A DNA stretch of 64,000 nt from Planctomycetota bacterium (lineage in GTDB: Bacteria > Planctomycetota > Planctomycetia > Planctomycetales > Planctomycetaceae): NCBI GenBank assembly GCA_023417655.1, contig JAEZFD010000054.1, forward strand, positions 106,244 through 170,243, in the 5' to 3' direction. The position numbers and the translations under genes were made by a program. Each line of letters begins with the position of its first letter. The stretch's first letter is position 1. Positions 36,914 to 45,778 of this stretch are shown in pieces. The notes below the pieces were generated by a model that worked only from the letters and a program-made list of their open reading frames with translations, did not search any database and had not been told where the DNA came from.

Positions 36914-38773
36914 ATGATGTTTATCGCTCGTCTTCTAATTCTCCTGCTACTGATCACCACTTCAGCAGGTGCGGATGACCGTCCCAACTTCCTCTGGCTG
37001 ACAACAGAAGACATCGGCCCCGAGTTGGGATGTTATGGCGATACGTATGCCACGACGCCGCAGATCGACGCCTTTGCCCGACGAAGCACCATCTATCAGA
37101 ATGCCTGGGCCAATGCGCCCGTCTGCGCCCCGTCACGAACGACCATCATCTCCGGGATCGAAGCCTCAAGTCTGGGGGCTGAGCATATGCGCAGCCTCGT
37201 TCCCGCACCCGCAAATGTGGCGCAGTACCCGACGCTCCTGAGGCAGGGCGGTTATTTCTGCATTAATCCAGGGAAGGAAGACTTCAACATCCAGACTTCC
37301 AAAGATCTCTGGAACACCGCAAACAAGAAGACCCCCTGGCCGGAACTCAAGTCCCATCAGCCGTTTCTGGCGATCTTCAATTTTAATGGCACACATGAAA
37401 GCCAGATCCGCAAACGTCCGCATGAGGCCGTTCTAGACCCCGCAGGGGTGAGGCTTCCGCCGTACCATCCTGACCACCCAAAAGTTCGTCAGGACTGGGC
37501 GCAGTACTACGACAACATCACCCGGCTTGATGACTGGTTCGCCAATCATATTGCACAACTGGAAAAGAATGGACTGGCGGATAACACGATCGTTTTCTTC
37601 TATGGTGACCACGGTTCCGGGATGCCGCGTCACAAGCGCTCACTGCAGAATTCAGGGATGCGTGTCCCGCTGATCGTGTCTGTTCCTAAGAAGTATCAGC
37701 ATCTTCTCCCCGCCGATACACCGGCCGCAGGAAGTGCAGAACGACTCGTCGCGTTGATCGATCTGGGGCCAACGCTGCTCAGCCTCGCCGGCTTACCAAT
37801 TCCTAAGGAATACCAGGGGCACGCCTTTCTGGGAGAAGCGGCGACCGAGCCACAGCCATATCTCTACGGCTTCCGTGGACGCATGGACGAGCGTATTGAC
37901 TTGTCCCGCACAGTTCGAAACCAGCGATATCACTACATTCGCCATTACATGCCGTACCGACTGGCCGGTGCTCATAACGACTATATGTTTCAGACACCCA
38001 CCACGCAGGTCTGGCGGGAGTTGTACGACGCCGGAAAACTTAACCCGGTGCAGTCGGCCTTCTGGGAACCCAAGCCTCCTGAAGAACTCTATGACCTGCA
38101 GACCGATCCCCATGAAACCCGAAACCTGATCGCCTCACCTGAACATCAGGACGTGCTGAACGAACTCCGCGCGGAGCATGTCCGACATCTTCTGGAGACC
38201 CGCGATGTGGGATTCCTTCCAGAAGATGAGCTGCACACCCGCGCGCCGGGAATGAGTCCTTATGACCTCGCCCGTGACGGACAGCGGTATCCGCTGGAAG
38301 CGATTTTCCCGATGGCTCATGTGGCTTCACTACGAACTCCGGACGCGATCGACAAACTGACCGCCGGGCTGCAGCACGCGGACAGTGCCGTTCGCTATTG
38401 GGCAGCAATGGGCTTCCACAATCGGGGCGAATCTGCTGTCAGTCAGGCGCATGAACTTCTTTTGGAAACCGTCCTGAATGATGCTTCCCCCAGTGTCAGG
38501 ACTGTGGCCGCAGAGGCTCTCGGGCGCTACGGCCCGATTGAAACACTGACTCCGGCCCTCGACTGGCTCGTTCAGGCCGCAAACGGAGAGAAGACAAGCG
38601 CCTATGTCTCGCTCATTGCATTAGAAGCACTCGACCAGATGAATGAACGGGCACTGCCCGCTAAAGCAGAGATTGAAAAACTGCCTCGAAAAGGATCGTG
38701 GCAGTCTCCCCGCAACGCGAACTACGCCGAACGACTGGTCGAAGAGATCCTGAAAGGGATCGACAAGAAATAG
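36914..38773 (+). CDS. Secreted sulfatase (S1 family)
   Basis: About 619 residues. The signal peptide (FIARLLILLLLITTSAGA) directs export. The S1 sulfatase signature CAPSRTTIISG has the Cys at about 71, which an FGE-type enzyme converts to formylglycine; metal residues follow in DRPNFLWLTTEDIG and FFYGDHGSGMPRHK. The C-terminal quarter (about 465-600) has helical HEAT-like repeats (AVRYWAAMGFHNRGES, SVRTVAAEALGRYG). Planctomycetes use such enzymes to desulfate polysaccharides. The substrate cannot be told from motifs. It begins 27 bases after the protease-like gene and may share its transcript. Confidence 0.93.
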   Translation: MMFIARLLILLLLITTSAGADDRPNFLWLTTEDIGPELGCYGDTYATTPQIDAFARRSTIYQNAWANAPVCAPSRTTIISGIEASSLGAEHMRSLVPAPANVAQYPTLLRQGGYFCINPGKEDFNIQTSKDLWNTANKKTPWPELKSHQPFLAIFNFNGTHESQIRKRPHEAVLDPAGVRLPPYHPDHPKVRQDWAQYYDNITRLDDWFANHIAQLEKNGLADNTIVFFYGDHGSGMPRHKRSLQNSGMRVPLIVSVPKKYQHLLPADTPAAGSAERLVALIDLGPTLLSLAGLPIPKEYQGHAFLGEAATEPQPYLYGFRGRMDERIDLSRTVRNQRYHYIRHYMPYRLAGAHNDYMFQTPTTQVWRELYDAGKLNPVQSAFWEPKPPEELYDLQTDPHETRNLIASPEHQDVLNELRAEHVRHLLETRDVGFLPEDELHTRAPGMSPYDLARDGQRYPLEAIFPMAHVASLRTPDAIDKLTAGLQHADSAVRYWAAMGFHNRGESAVSQAHELLLETVLNDASPSVRTVAAEALGRYGPIETLTPALDWLVQAANGEKTSAYVSLIALEALDQMNERALPAKAEIEKLPRKGSWQSPRNANYAERLVEEILKGIDKK

Positions 38774-38976
38774 CGGATCAGCCGGGACTGTCGCGGGTTC
38801 CGGCCGAATTCGAGACTGATTCCGCAACTGAACCGATCAAGAGAAACGGCCCGAAACAGCGGGAATCCAGAAATCTGGCTCGGAAGGGGATGCAGTCCCT
38901 TCGGAGACCGGACTCGGCTGTTTACAGTATGATACTGTTGTCAGCAGGAGACCGAAATGGTCTCGACCTCCCGAAA

Positions 38977-39870
38977 GTGATTCGCCCTGTGTCCACGATT
39001 GTTTTATCTCCCGAACTTCAGCAGGAGTTCCCGTTCACTCTGCGGTCCATTCAGCTGGACGGGCACCAGTATGCCTACGTCGACGAAGGACAGGGACCGA
39101 CCGTGCTGTTCGTCCATGGTAACCCGACCTGGAGCTTTGCCTGGCGGAACCTGATCAAAGGACTGCTGCCGGATTATCGCTGTCTGGCAGTCGACCATAT
39201 CGGGATGGGATTGTCTGACAAACCTCAGGATTACCCTTATCGGCTCGAAAACCACATCGACAATCTCTGTCGATTCATCGAGCAACAGGACCTGAAAGAA
39301 ATCACACTCGTCGGTCACGACTGGGGCGGGTGCATCGGTATGGGAGCCGCTGGCCGACTTCCAGACCGATTTCAGCGATTCGTGATGATGAACACGGCCG
39401 CCTTCCGCTCCAAGCGAATTCCCGCACGCATTGCCGTCTGCCGGACACCGGGACTGGGGCCGTTAATGGTGCAAGGCTTTAACGCCTTCGCCGGGGCCGC
39501 GATCCACATGGCGGTTTCGCATCATGACCGGATGACACCGGTCGTGAAAGAAGGCTTCCTGCTCCCTTATCATTCCTGGAGCCAGCGGAAGGCAGTCCAG
39601 CGGTTCGTGGAAGACATTCCGCTGCATCAAGGAGAACCGAGTTATTCGACGCTCGTGAAGGTCGAAGAAGGTTTAGCCCAATTCGCTGACGCCCCTTGGT
39701 TATTCTTCTGGGGCGAGAGGGACTGGTGTTTCACCACAGAATTCCTGGCAGAATGGCAGCGTCATTTTCCCAATGCGGATGTAGTCCGTTTTCCCGACGC
39801 CGGGCATTATGTCTTTGAGGATGCCCATGAACGGATTGTCCCGGAATTAAAGAAGTTTCTTGCAAAATAG
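38977..39870 (+). CDS. Haloalkane dehalogenase-like alpha/beta hydrolase
   Basis: About 297 residues. The oxyanion region HGNPTWSFAW and the nucleophile motif VGHDWGG (Asp115 followed by Trp116) match haloalkane dehalogenases, where the Asp attacks the halogen carbon and the Trp, with an Asn in HGNP, holds the halide. The base is the His in DAGHYVFED near the end. An acid in FWGERDW or an alternative completes the triad. Start is uncertain: the frame is open from 38698, overlapping the sulfatase gene; the GTG at 38977 suits the family length and lies downstream of a TATGAT at 38928. Other alpha/beta hydrolases with DWGG exist, so substrate is unproven. Confidence 0.78.
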   Translation: MIRPVSTIVLSPELQQEFPFTLRSIQLDGHQYAYVDEGQGPTVLFVHGNPTWSFAWRNLIKGLLPDYRCLAVDHIGMGLSDKPQDYPYRLENHIDNLCRFIEQQDLKEITLVGHDWGGCIGMGAAGRLPDRFQRFVMMNTAAFRSKRIPARIAVCRTPGLGPLMVQGFNAFAGAAIHMAVSHHDRMTPVVKEGFLLPYHSWSQRKAVQRFVEDIPLHQGEPSYSTLVKVEEGLAQFADAPWLFFWGERDWCFTTEFLAEWQRHFPNADVVRFPDAGHYVFEDAHERIVPELKKFLAK

Positions 39871-39940
39871 GGCAGGGGCACTGCGAACTGAGTTTGTAGA
39901 ATGAGAGCCTCCGCAGCCGCAGTGAGAACCTGACACCCGG

Positions 39941-39967
39941 AATCGCAGTCAGGCGACTGCGATTTTG
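39941..39967 (+). terminator. Terminator after the dehalogenase-like gene
   Basis: A 10-bp perfect stem (39941-39950 with 39955-39964), AGGC loop and TTTTG. It lies about 70 bases after the stop codon. Confidence 0.75.
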
Positions 39968-40019
39968 TCGAAAATTTCGCTATACTGACTCCTTGCTTTC
40001 CAGTTTCCTGTGAGAAATC

Positions 40020-40100
40020 GTGGCAGAAGATCCGCCCGGTCCCGGGAACAGTGGCGACGAACGTGCGCAGAATCGCCGTCGAATCGTCACCTTCTGGTGA
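40020..40100 (+). CDS. Possible 26-residue leader peptide upstream of the pseudouridine synthase gene
   Basis: A GTG-started open frame of 26 codons (MAEDPPGPGNSGDER at the start, ending in TFW) with GC-rich third positions, 42 bases before the next gene. A TATACT at 39981-39986 could be the -10 of a promoter that places it in the transcript. The ribosome binding site is weak (GAGAAATC). It might be a small protein, a leader controlling the gene behind it, or chance. Confidence 0.3.
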   Translation: MAEDPPGPGNSGDERAQNRRRIVTFW

Positions 40101-40142
40101 GACTCGCGATTAAATTGCTTTTTCAGAACTGATGAATCTGCC

Positions 40143-41915
40143 ATGACTTCCATCGAAGAAGATACACCCGTCGCAAAACCGATGCGCCTCCAGCGATTTC
40201 TCGCGCAGTGCGGACTCGGATCACGACGCGACTGCGAAGAATTGATTACAACCGGCCGCGTCGAGATCGATGGAGTCGTCGCCGATCAACTCGGAACCAC
40301 CGTCAATCCCTCGACTCAAGTCGTGACCATGGACGGGGAACGGTTACGGGTTCAGCGGAAGAAATACTTCATGCTGAACAAGCCATCGGGGTATCTTTGT
40401 ACCGCCGATGATCCGGAAGGGCGTCGACTCGTCCTCGATCTGTTCCCTGAAGAGGGTCCGCGGCTGTTTACTGTCGGTCGCCTGGATGAAAACACCACCG
40501 GTCTGATTCTGGTGACGAATGACGGCGATCTGGCCCAGAAACTCGCTCACCCACGCTATCGAATCTTCCGCACCTATGAAGCACAGGTGGCAGGTGTTCC
40601 TCGCCCTGAAGTCTACGAGCAGCTGCGACAGGGTCTGTTCTTCACGGAAGGGAAATTCCGCGTTCACAGTGTGAAACCACTGAAGAAGCAGAAGGACAGC
40701 ACCTGGGTCGAAATCGTGATGACCGAAGGACAGAACCGTGAAATTCGCCGTCTGTTCGCTCGCGTCGGTCACAAGATCATGAAGCTGGAACGACAGGGCT
40801 ACGGTCCGCTTCGTCTCAGCAAGTTGAATCGCGGGGAATACCGTGAACTCACCCGTGAAGAACTGGCGTCACTGCATGCCGTGCTGATTCGAAATCGGGC
40901 AGAAGAGGGGAATGACTCCTCTCCACGAGGACGCGCTCCCGGTCGCACCGCAGGTCGCCCGGCAGCAGGTCGTACGACGTCAGGTCGCACCGGCGATCGA
41001 CGCAGTGAATTCCGCGGCGGTGATCGCCCCGAGCGTCGAACGGGTGGTCCCGGTCGAAGTGAACGGCCGTCTCGCGGAGACGGCGAACGTAGCTTTGGAG
41101 GCGGTGAACGCCGTCCGGGCCCAGGTCGCCCAGAGCGTGGCCAAGGCTTTGGAGATCGTCCGGAGCGAGGCCACGGTGGACCCGGTCGAGGCGAACGCCC
41201 ACCACGCCGAGACGGCGAACGCAGCTTTGGAGGCGGTGAACGTCGTTCCGGAGCAGGCCGACCAGAACGTGGCCAGGGCTTCGGAGATCGTCCGGAGCGA
41301 GGCCACGGTGGACCCGGTCGAGGCGAACGCCCACCACGCCGAGACGGCGAACGCAGCTTTGGAAGTGGTGAACGACGCCCAAGCCCAGGTCGCCCGGAGC
41401 GCGGCGAAGGCTTCGGGGATCGCGTGCGTGGCGGTCGACCTCAAAGTCGGAAGAGTTCAGAATTCGAGCCTCGCTCAGGTGAAGGGCGCGGGTTCGGCAG
41501 CGGCGAACGTCGGGAGCGGCCACAGCGCAGCGATAGCGCTGGACGTCCGGCCCGTTTTGAAAAACGCCCGCGCCAGGAATTTGGAGCGAGTTCCGACAGT
41601 GGCCAAGGGTTCAAACGCAGCGAACGGTCAGGTCATCCAGCACGGTCCGGCCGCCCTGGAGAAGGGGGAGCAGGCGAACGGCGCGAGCGACCGGCCTCTG
41701 GTGACAAGCGGGATTTCGGCAAGGGCTTTCCACGCGGCGGATCAAAATCCTCCGGCGGCTCAAGACAGGGTGAAGGTTTCAAGTCCGGTCCCGGGGGAAA
41801 AGGACGAAAGCCTGCTTCAGGCCGGGGTTCGGAACGGCATGTTCCCGGTCAGCCAGGACTGCGTCGTCCCGTCGGAGCACGGGGCACAAAACGGAAACCA
41901 CCGCGTTCCCGTTAG
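40143..41915 (+). CDS. RsuA/RluB-family pseudouridine synthase with a long Arg/Gly-rich repetitive tail
   Basis: The first 260 residues are a complete RNA pseudouridine synthase: an S4 RNA-binding domain (MRLQRFLAQCGLGSRRDCEEL) and the catalytic domain with the nucleophile Asp in VGRLDENTTGLILVTNDGD and REIRRLFARVGHKIMKLER. RluB modifies 23S rRNA and RsuA modifies 16S; the closest pattern is RluB. The remaining 330 residues are disordered and made of Arg, Gly, Glu, Ser, Pro and Phe, including three 44-residue repeats (see repeat at 41022) with RGG- and FGD-type motifs. Such tails bind RNA and can drive phase separation. The ATG at 40143 lacks an obvious ribosome binding site. Confidence 0.9.
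   Translation: MTSIEEDTPVAKPMRLQRFLAQCGLGSRRDCEELITTGRVEIDGVVADQLGTTVNPSTQVVTMDGERLRVQRKKYFMLNKPSGYLCTADDPEGRRLVLDLFPEEGPRLFTVGRLDENTTGLILVTNDGDLAQKLAHPRYRIFRTYEAQVAGVPRPEVYEQLRQGLFFTEGKFRVHSVKPLKKQKDSTWVEIVMTEGQNREIRRLFARVGHKIMKLERQGYGPLRLSKLNRGEYRELTREELASLHAVLIRNRAEEGNDSSPRGRAPGRTAGRPAAGRTTSGRTGDRRSEFRGGDRPERRTGGPGRSERPSRGDGERSFGGGERRPGPGRPERGQGFGDRPERGHGGPGRGERPPRRDGERSFGGGERRSGAGRPERGQGFGDRPERGHGGPGRGERPPRRDGERSFGSGERRPSPGRPERGEGFGDRVRGGRPQSRKSSEFEPRSGEGRGFGSGERRERPQRSDSAGRPARFEKRPRQEFGASSDSGQGFKRSERSGHPARSGRPGEGGAGERRERPASGDKRDFGKGFPRGGSKSSGGSRQGEGFKSGPGGKGRKPASGRGSERHVPGQPGLRRPVGARGTKRKPPRSR
41022..41417 (+). repeat. 132-bp tandem repeat, three copies, inside the pseudouridine synthase gene
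   Basis: Copies start at 41022, 41154 and 41286, and a decayed fourth begins at 41418. Each encodes 44 residues. Copies two and three are identical over their first 78 bases, so the duplication or a conversion is recent; the first copy differs at more sites. Because 132 is a multiple of three, all six frames gain long open stretches here, which explains overlapping false frames. Confidence 0.9.
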
Positions 41916-42169
41916 AGCCGTTTGTTCATAATGAACGGGATCGTGAACCGATGAAAGCTTAGTGATACGTTCTGGTCGCAATAGCTGGAATGCTTGAAGG
42001 GGCTTGACCCGGCCTTTACGATTCCCGTTTCCACTTCGATTTCAGGGTGCCAGGCCAGTCCGCTCGGTGCATCGGCTGGCAGATCATGTTCTGCCTGAAT
42101 CACACAGCATTTTCGCGAGGCAGACGATCCAAGCCCGCGTCAACCAGCGATTGAATTAAGGAAATTTCA

Positions 42170-43198
42170 ATGAGAGTAGCCTGCCTGACAGGAGGGGGCG
42201 ATTGCCCCGGTTTGAATGCGGTCATTCGTGGTCTGGTCCGGACAATTGCGAATGCCGGCGGCGAAGTTCTCGGCCTTCAGGAAGGCTGGCGCGGCGCCAT
42301 CGAAGGAAACTATGTCGTCCTGAATCCAGCGGAAACTGACGAGATCCTTCCACTGGGCGGTACGATCCTCGGCTCCTCACGGACGAACCCTTACAAAGAC
42401 GAAAAGCTCGTCAAGAAGATCGTCGAGCAGTTCTCGAACCTGAAGCTGGACGCACTGGTCGCTATCGGTGGAGATGACACCCTGGGCGTCGCCAGCAAGC
42501 TGTACCGGGATTACAAGCTGCCGACCATCGGCTGCCCCAAGACAATTGACAACGATCTCAGCGCGACCGACTACACCTTCGGTTTCGACACCTGCCTGAA
42601 CATCGTGACGGAAGCTGTGGATCGCCTGCGGACCACCGCTCTTTCTCACCGTCGGGTCATGGTGGTCGAAGTGATGGGACGCCACGCTGGCTGGATCACC
42701 GCTTACTCCGGTGTTGCCTGTGCCGCTGATGCCATCCTGATTCCTGAGCAGAAGACCGACCTGAAGAAGGTCTGCGAGATCCTGAAAGCCCGTCGCGCTG
42801 CCGGTAAGAAATACGGCATCGTGATGGTCAGCGAAGGGGCTCAGCTCGAAGGCGATGACTACATCACCAAAGACGCCAAGGTGGATGACTTCGGTCACGT
42901 CTCCCTCGGCGGAATTGGAAACCGCGTCGCTAAGCTCATCGAGAAGGAAACCGGAATCGAAACCCGCGACGTGGTTCTCGGCCACCTGCAGCGCGGCGGT
43001 TCCCCAAGTGCTTACGATCGCGTTCTGGGGACACGCTTGGGGATCAAAGCCGGTCGTCTGATCGTCGAGAAAGACTTCGGCAAAATGGTCGCTCTCCGTG
43101 GGCTCGACATCGTCTCTGTTCCACTGGCTGAGGCCACTGGCGTGATGCGAACCCTGCCACCTTCCTTCATGGAAGAAGCGAGCGAATTTCTGAAGTAA
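42170..43198 (+). CDS. 6-phosphofructokinase, PPi-dependent by signature
   Basis: A 342-residue phosphofructokinase A protein. The nucleotide loop starts with GGGDCPGLNAVIRG, and the catalytic PKTIDNDLSATD motif carries the base. Two positions decide the phosphoryl donor: ATP enzymes have Gly in GGDG and PGTIDN, while here GGDD (Asp103) and PKTIDN (Lys124) match PPi-dependent enzymes, which work reversibly in glycolysis and gluconeogenesis. Substrate-site motifs are GFDTCLNIVTEAVDR, VMGRHAGWI and LGHLQRGGSPSAYDR. AAGGAAA before the ATG at 42170 is a fair ribosome binding site. It is monocistronic and ends in a strong terminator. Confidence 0.93.
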   Translation: MRVACLTGGGDCPGLNAVIRGLVRTIANAGGEVLGLQEGWRGAIEGNYVVLNPAETDEILPLGGTILGSSRTNPYKDEKLVKKIVEQFSNLKLDALVAIGGDDTLGVASKLYRDYKLPTIGCPKTIDNDLSATDYTFGFDTCLNIVTEAVDRLRTTALSHRRVMVVEVMGRHAGWITAYSGVACAADAILIPEQKTDLKKVCEILKARRAAGKKYGIVMVSEGAQLEGDDYITKDAKVDDFGHVSLGGIGNRVAKLIEKETGIETRDVVLGHLQRGGSPSAYDRVLGTRLGIKAGRLIVEKDFGKMVALRGLDIVSVPLAEATGVMRTLPPSFMEEASEFLK

Positions 43199-43229
43199 CA
43201 GGCAACCTGCTACTGATCAGCAAAAGACC

Positions 43230-43267
43230 AAGCCGCCCCGGTGAATCGTCACCGGGGCGGCTTTTTT
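43230..43267 (+). terminator. Rho-independent terminator of the phosphofructokinase gene
   Basis: A 15-bp perfect GC-rich stem (43230-43244 with 43249-43263), ATCG loop, then a T run. It also sits just beyond the 3' end of the minus-strand kinase gene. Confidence 0.93.
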
Positions 43268-43271
43268 CGTG

Positions 43272-44510
43272 TCAGGCCTTTCCTGCGAAGATCCGCTTCC
43301 ACCAGCTCTTTTCACTGGCGATTGATTCCCTATTCAGAAAGCGAAGCAGATCGGCGTACAGCTGGTCAGCATTCTGATATCGCTCGTTCGGATCCCGCTT
43401 CAGGCACTTCTTGATGATCTTTTCCAGCGTCACAGGGATATTCGGATTCACAGAGCGAGGATCGCGGTACACGCCTTCTTCAATCTGCTTCATGAGCTCC
43501 AGTCGGGTGGCTCCAGTGAAGGCCGGTTTCAGCGTACAGAGTTCATACAGCGTCGCACCAAACGCGTAGAGGTCACTGCGGACGTCTCCTCCGCGGTTGA
43601 GCTGCTCTGGCGACATGTATCGCAATGTCCCTGAGAGGGGCGCGCTCTGGTCCGTCAGCATGGTTTCCTGCCCCATGGCGAGACCGAAGTCAGTAATCCA
43701 GACTTTTCCCTGGCGGTCGATCAGCAGGTTGCCGGGTTTGATATCACGGTGCAACGTTCCCTGCTTGTGAGCGTATCTCAACGCGGAAACAATCTGCGTC
43801 GCGATCTTTGCCAGCTGGGGCCAGGAATCGTGTCGAAGCAATCGCGTGCTGACCTTGGAGCCGACAGGTTTCAGACGGGGATGGAACTCACCGATCAACT
43901 CATCGATGCAGACCTGACCGTGGCCGGTGCTCCAGCCCGTGATCAACTTATCGAGCCCGACACCATCGATCAGCTGCATCGCATAGAAGAAGCGGCTGTC
44001 CTGCTCGCCGAAACTGTAGACCGGCACGATCTGGGCATGTTGCAGTCGTGCCGCCAGACGTGCTTCGCTACGGAACTGTTCTGACCATGTCGACTTCTTC
44101 GGGAACTGCCACGGGAGAAGTTTCACAGCAACGCGGCGGTTGAGAGACGGTTGTTCGGCCTCGAAGACAACCCCCATGCCTCCCCGAGCGATTTCCCGGA
44201 TGATTTTGAATTCCCCAAGTTGAGTGATCTCAAATTTCTCAGGAAGAGAATGGTGAATGGATTTGAACTCCCGTTGAAGTTTCCAGCCCTCCATTGCACT
44301 GACCAGAGGGAGAAATTCCCTCAGTTGGGCCTCTATCCCTGGGTACTGACGTACGAATTCATCGATGCCAATTTTCTGCCCTTGCCGGAGCTTCTCAACG
44401 TAGATGGACGCAATTTCTTCGAGCCGATCCCGACCGCCGGAAGATTCCCGTTGAGGGAGTCCACACAGATCAGCAGTGGAATGTTCGTGGGAGGATTGAG
44501 AAGAGGACAT
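43272..44510 (-). CDS. Serine/threonine protein kinase, soluble
   Basis: About 412 residues. The N-terminus (LEEIASIYVEKLRQGQKIGIDEFVRQYPGIEAQL) is the short helical domain that precedes many planctomycete kinases. The kinase domain has the glycine loop ARGGMGVVFEAEQ, the Lys in RVAVKLLPW, the catalytic HRDIKPGNLLID, DFGLA and the MSPEQL activation segment. No membrane segment follows, so it is cytoplasmic. The ATG at 44510 is preferred; a GTG at 44561 lacks support and neither has a clear ribosome binding site. The ECF sigma factor gene upstream on the same strand is a natural partner, a pairing frequent in this phylum. Confidence 0.9.
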   Translation of the reverse strand: MSSSQSSHEHSTADLCGLPQRESSGGRDRLEEIASIYVEKLRQGQKIGIDEFVRQYPGIEAQLREFLPLVSAMEGWKLQREFKSIHHSLPEKFEITQLGEFKIIREIARGGMGVVFEAEQPSLNRRVAVKLLPWQFPKKSTWSEQFRSEARLAARLQHAQIVPVYSFGEQDSRFFYAMQLIDGVGLDKLITGWSTGHGQVCIDELIGEFHPRLKPVGSKVSTRLLRHDSWPQLAKIATQIVSALRYAHKQGTLHRDIKPGNLLIDRQGKVWITDFGLAMGQETMLTDQSAPLSGTLRYMSPEQLNRGGDVRSDLYAFGATLYELCTLKPAFTGATRLELMKQIEEGVYRDPRSVNPNIPVTLEKIIKKCLKRDPNERYQNADQLYADLLRFLNRESIASEKSWWKRIFAGKA

Positions 44511-44838
44511 CAGAGAACCCAGCACCGTCAAAATAAGGCCCTGCGCGAATGCGATCTGCACGTCACCGGGGATGAAATCAGCTGCGCCGTCGCAATCGAA
44601 TTTTTCATCCGGTCGCCTGCGCAGAGAACGAGCCCATTACCCCGAGGTCGGCCTTTCCATCATAAAACGATGGGTAGGCAAAGCGGAGGGGAAATTTTCA
44701 CCTATTGACGAATCTGGGCGATTTCGATGAGCTCCCGCCCCCAGATAATCTCAAACCATGGACCACGACGGCGCCGGATTCATGGAGTCCATCGATCTGA
44801 TGAGAGACGAACGGAACGGCGAGTTCATCGGACACGAA
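44511..44838. other. Intergenic region between kinase and sigma factor genes
   Basis: About 330 bases between two genes on the same strand. No gene is supported. The gap suggests a separate kinase promoter, but none is clear. Confidence 0.35.
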
Positions 44839-45510
44839 CTAAAGGCGATCGCGGAAGCCGGGGAGAGCCTCAAGGATTTTCTTCAGGCGTCCAATCGCTC
44901 TGACATAACGGAGGCTGGCTGCCTGTTCTGAAATGTTCAGAGCGTGCGCGGTTTCACTGTTACTCAGTTCCTCGAAGTGCCGCAGAGCCAGAACCTCGCG
45001 ATCGAGATGCCCCATCCCCTCAAGCGCGATGTTCAATTGCTCGGCCAATTCGGCTTTCAGGGCCATCTGACTGGGAGTTGTCATCTCCCCGAGCAGGTGC
45101 TGTGACAGGGAGAATGAAGTCGATTGGGCACTCCAGCTTCCAGAAAGTGATCGCTCTCGGCTAGCGTCACGGGACTGGGTCTCCAGATGCCGCCGATGAA
45201 CATCAATCAACGTCTGGCTGACGATCAGTCTGAGCCAGATAAAGAAGGTTTCTGGCGAGTCGTAAAGAAAGTGCTCAATTCGCTTTTCGGCATCCAGATA
45301 GGCTTCCTGCAGGATGTCGTCGGCGTCGACTCGGCCGACCAGACGGCGATCCATGCGGAACTGGACAATCCGCCAGAGTCGGTCCCGATAGTGATTGAAC
45401 AACTTGCCAAGTGCCGGGCGATCTCCATGGATCACCTGGTTGACCAGTCGTTCCAGCGTGCCCTCATCCATTCGACCGAGACCCCGTTCGCGATGCTGCA
45501 GACGACTCAT
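44839..45510 (-). CDS. ECF-type RNA polymerase sigma factor
   Basis: About 223 residues. Sigma region 2 is recognisable in LFNHYRDRLWRIV and the core-binding helix ADDILQEAYLDAEKRI; region 4 (LDREVLALRHFEELSNSETAHALNISEQAASLRYVRAI) is the -35-binding helix-turn-helix. Between them a Ser-rich linker is longer than usual. It resembles the planctomycete-expanded ECF groups. No anti-sigma factor is adjacent; such groups are often linked to Ser/Thr kinases, and one lies downstream here. The ATG at 45510 is used; an ATG at 45471 is possible, and neither has a good ribosome binding site. Confidence 0.9.
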   Translation of the reverse strand: MSRLQHRERGLGRMDEGTLERLVNQVIHGDRPALGKLFNHYRDRLWRIVQFRMDRRLVGRVDADDILQEAYLDAEKRIEHFLYDSPETFFIWLRLIVSQTLIDVHRRHLETQSRDASRERSLSGSWSAQSTSFSLSQHLLGEMTTPSQMALKAELAEQLNIALEGMGHLDREVLALRHFEELSNSETAHALNISEQAASLRYVRAIGRLKKILEALPGFRDRL

Positions 45511-45778
45511 AAGTCACCGACTGAATTATTCCCCACCACCCTCTACGACGGCAATGGCATCGGAATATCGTCGGCCCACTTAGAAATCACAGCATTTCCC
45601 GCGCAGGCCCGACGAGCAGAGATCCTTCAATCGCCCGCTCCGGTCTCTGCTGCAACTCTCATCTCCGGAGCGTGGTCTTTTGAGCGCTGAATGTAGCCTA
45701 TCCGAAGCAAGGCACCCTGTCATTGAAGAAATTTTCGCCAAATCCGGCTGTCATGGCTGAAGTGTTTTGCGGGCTGTA

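Noticed and set aside
41022..41417. Direct repeats considered as a CRISPR array
   Set aside because: The 132-bp units have no unique spacers and encode an in-frame 44-residue repeat inside one gene.
40849..41931. Long open frames in other frames and on the minus strand over the pseudouridine synthase tail
   Set aside because: The 132-bp repeat is a multiple of three and GC-rich, so every frame stays open. The S4 and catalytic domains fix the real frame.
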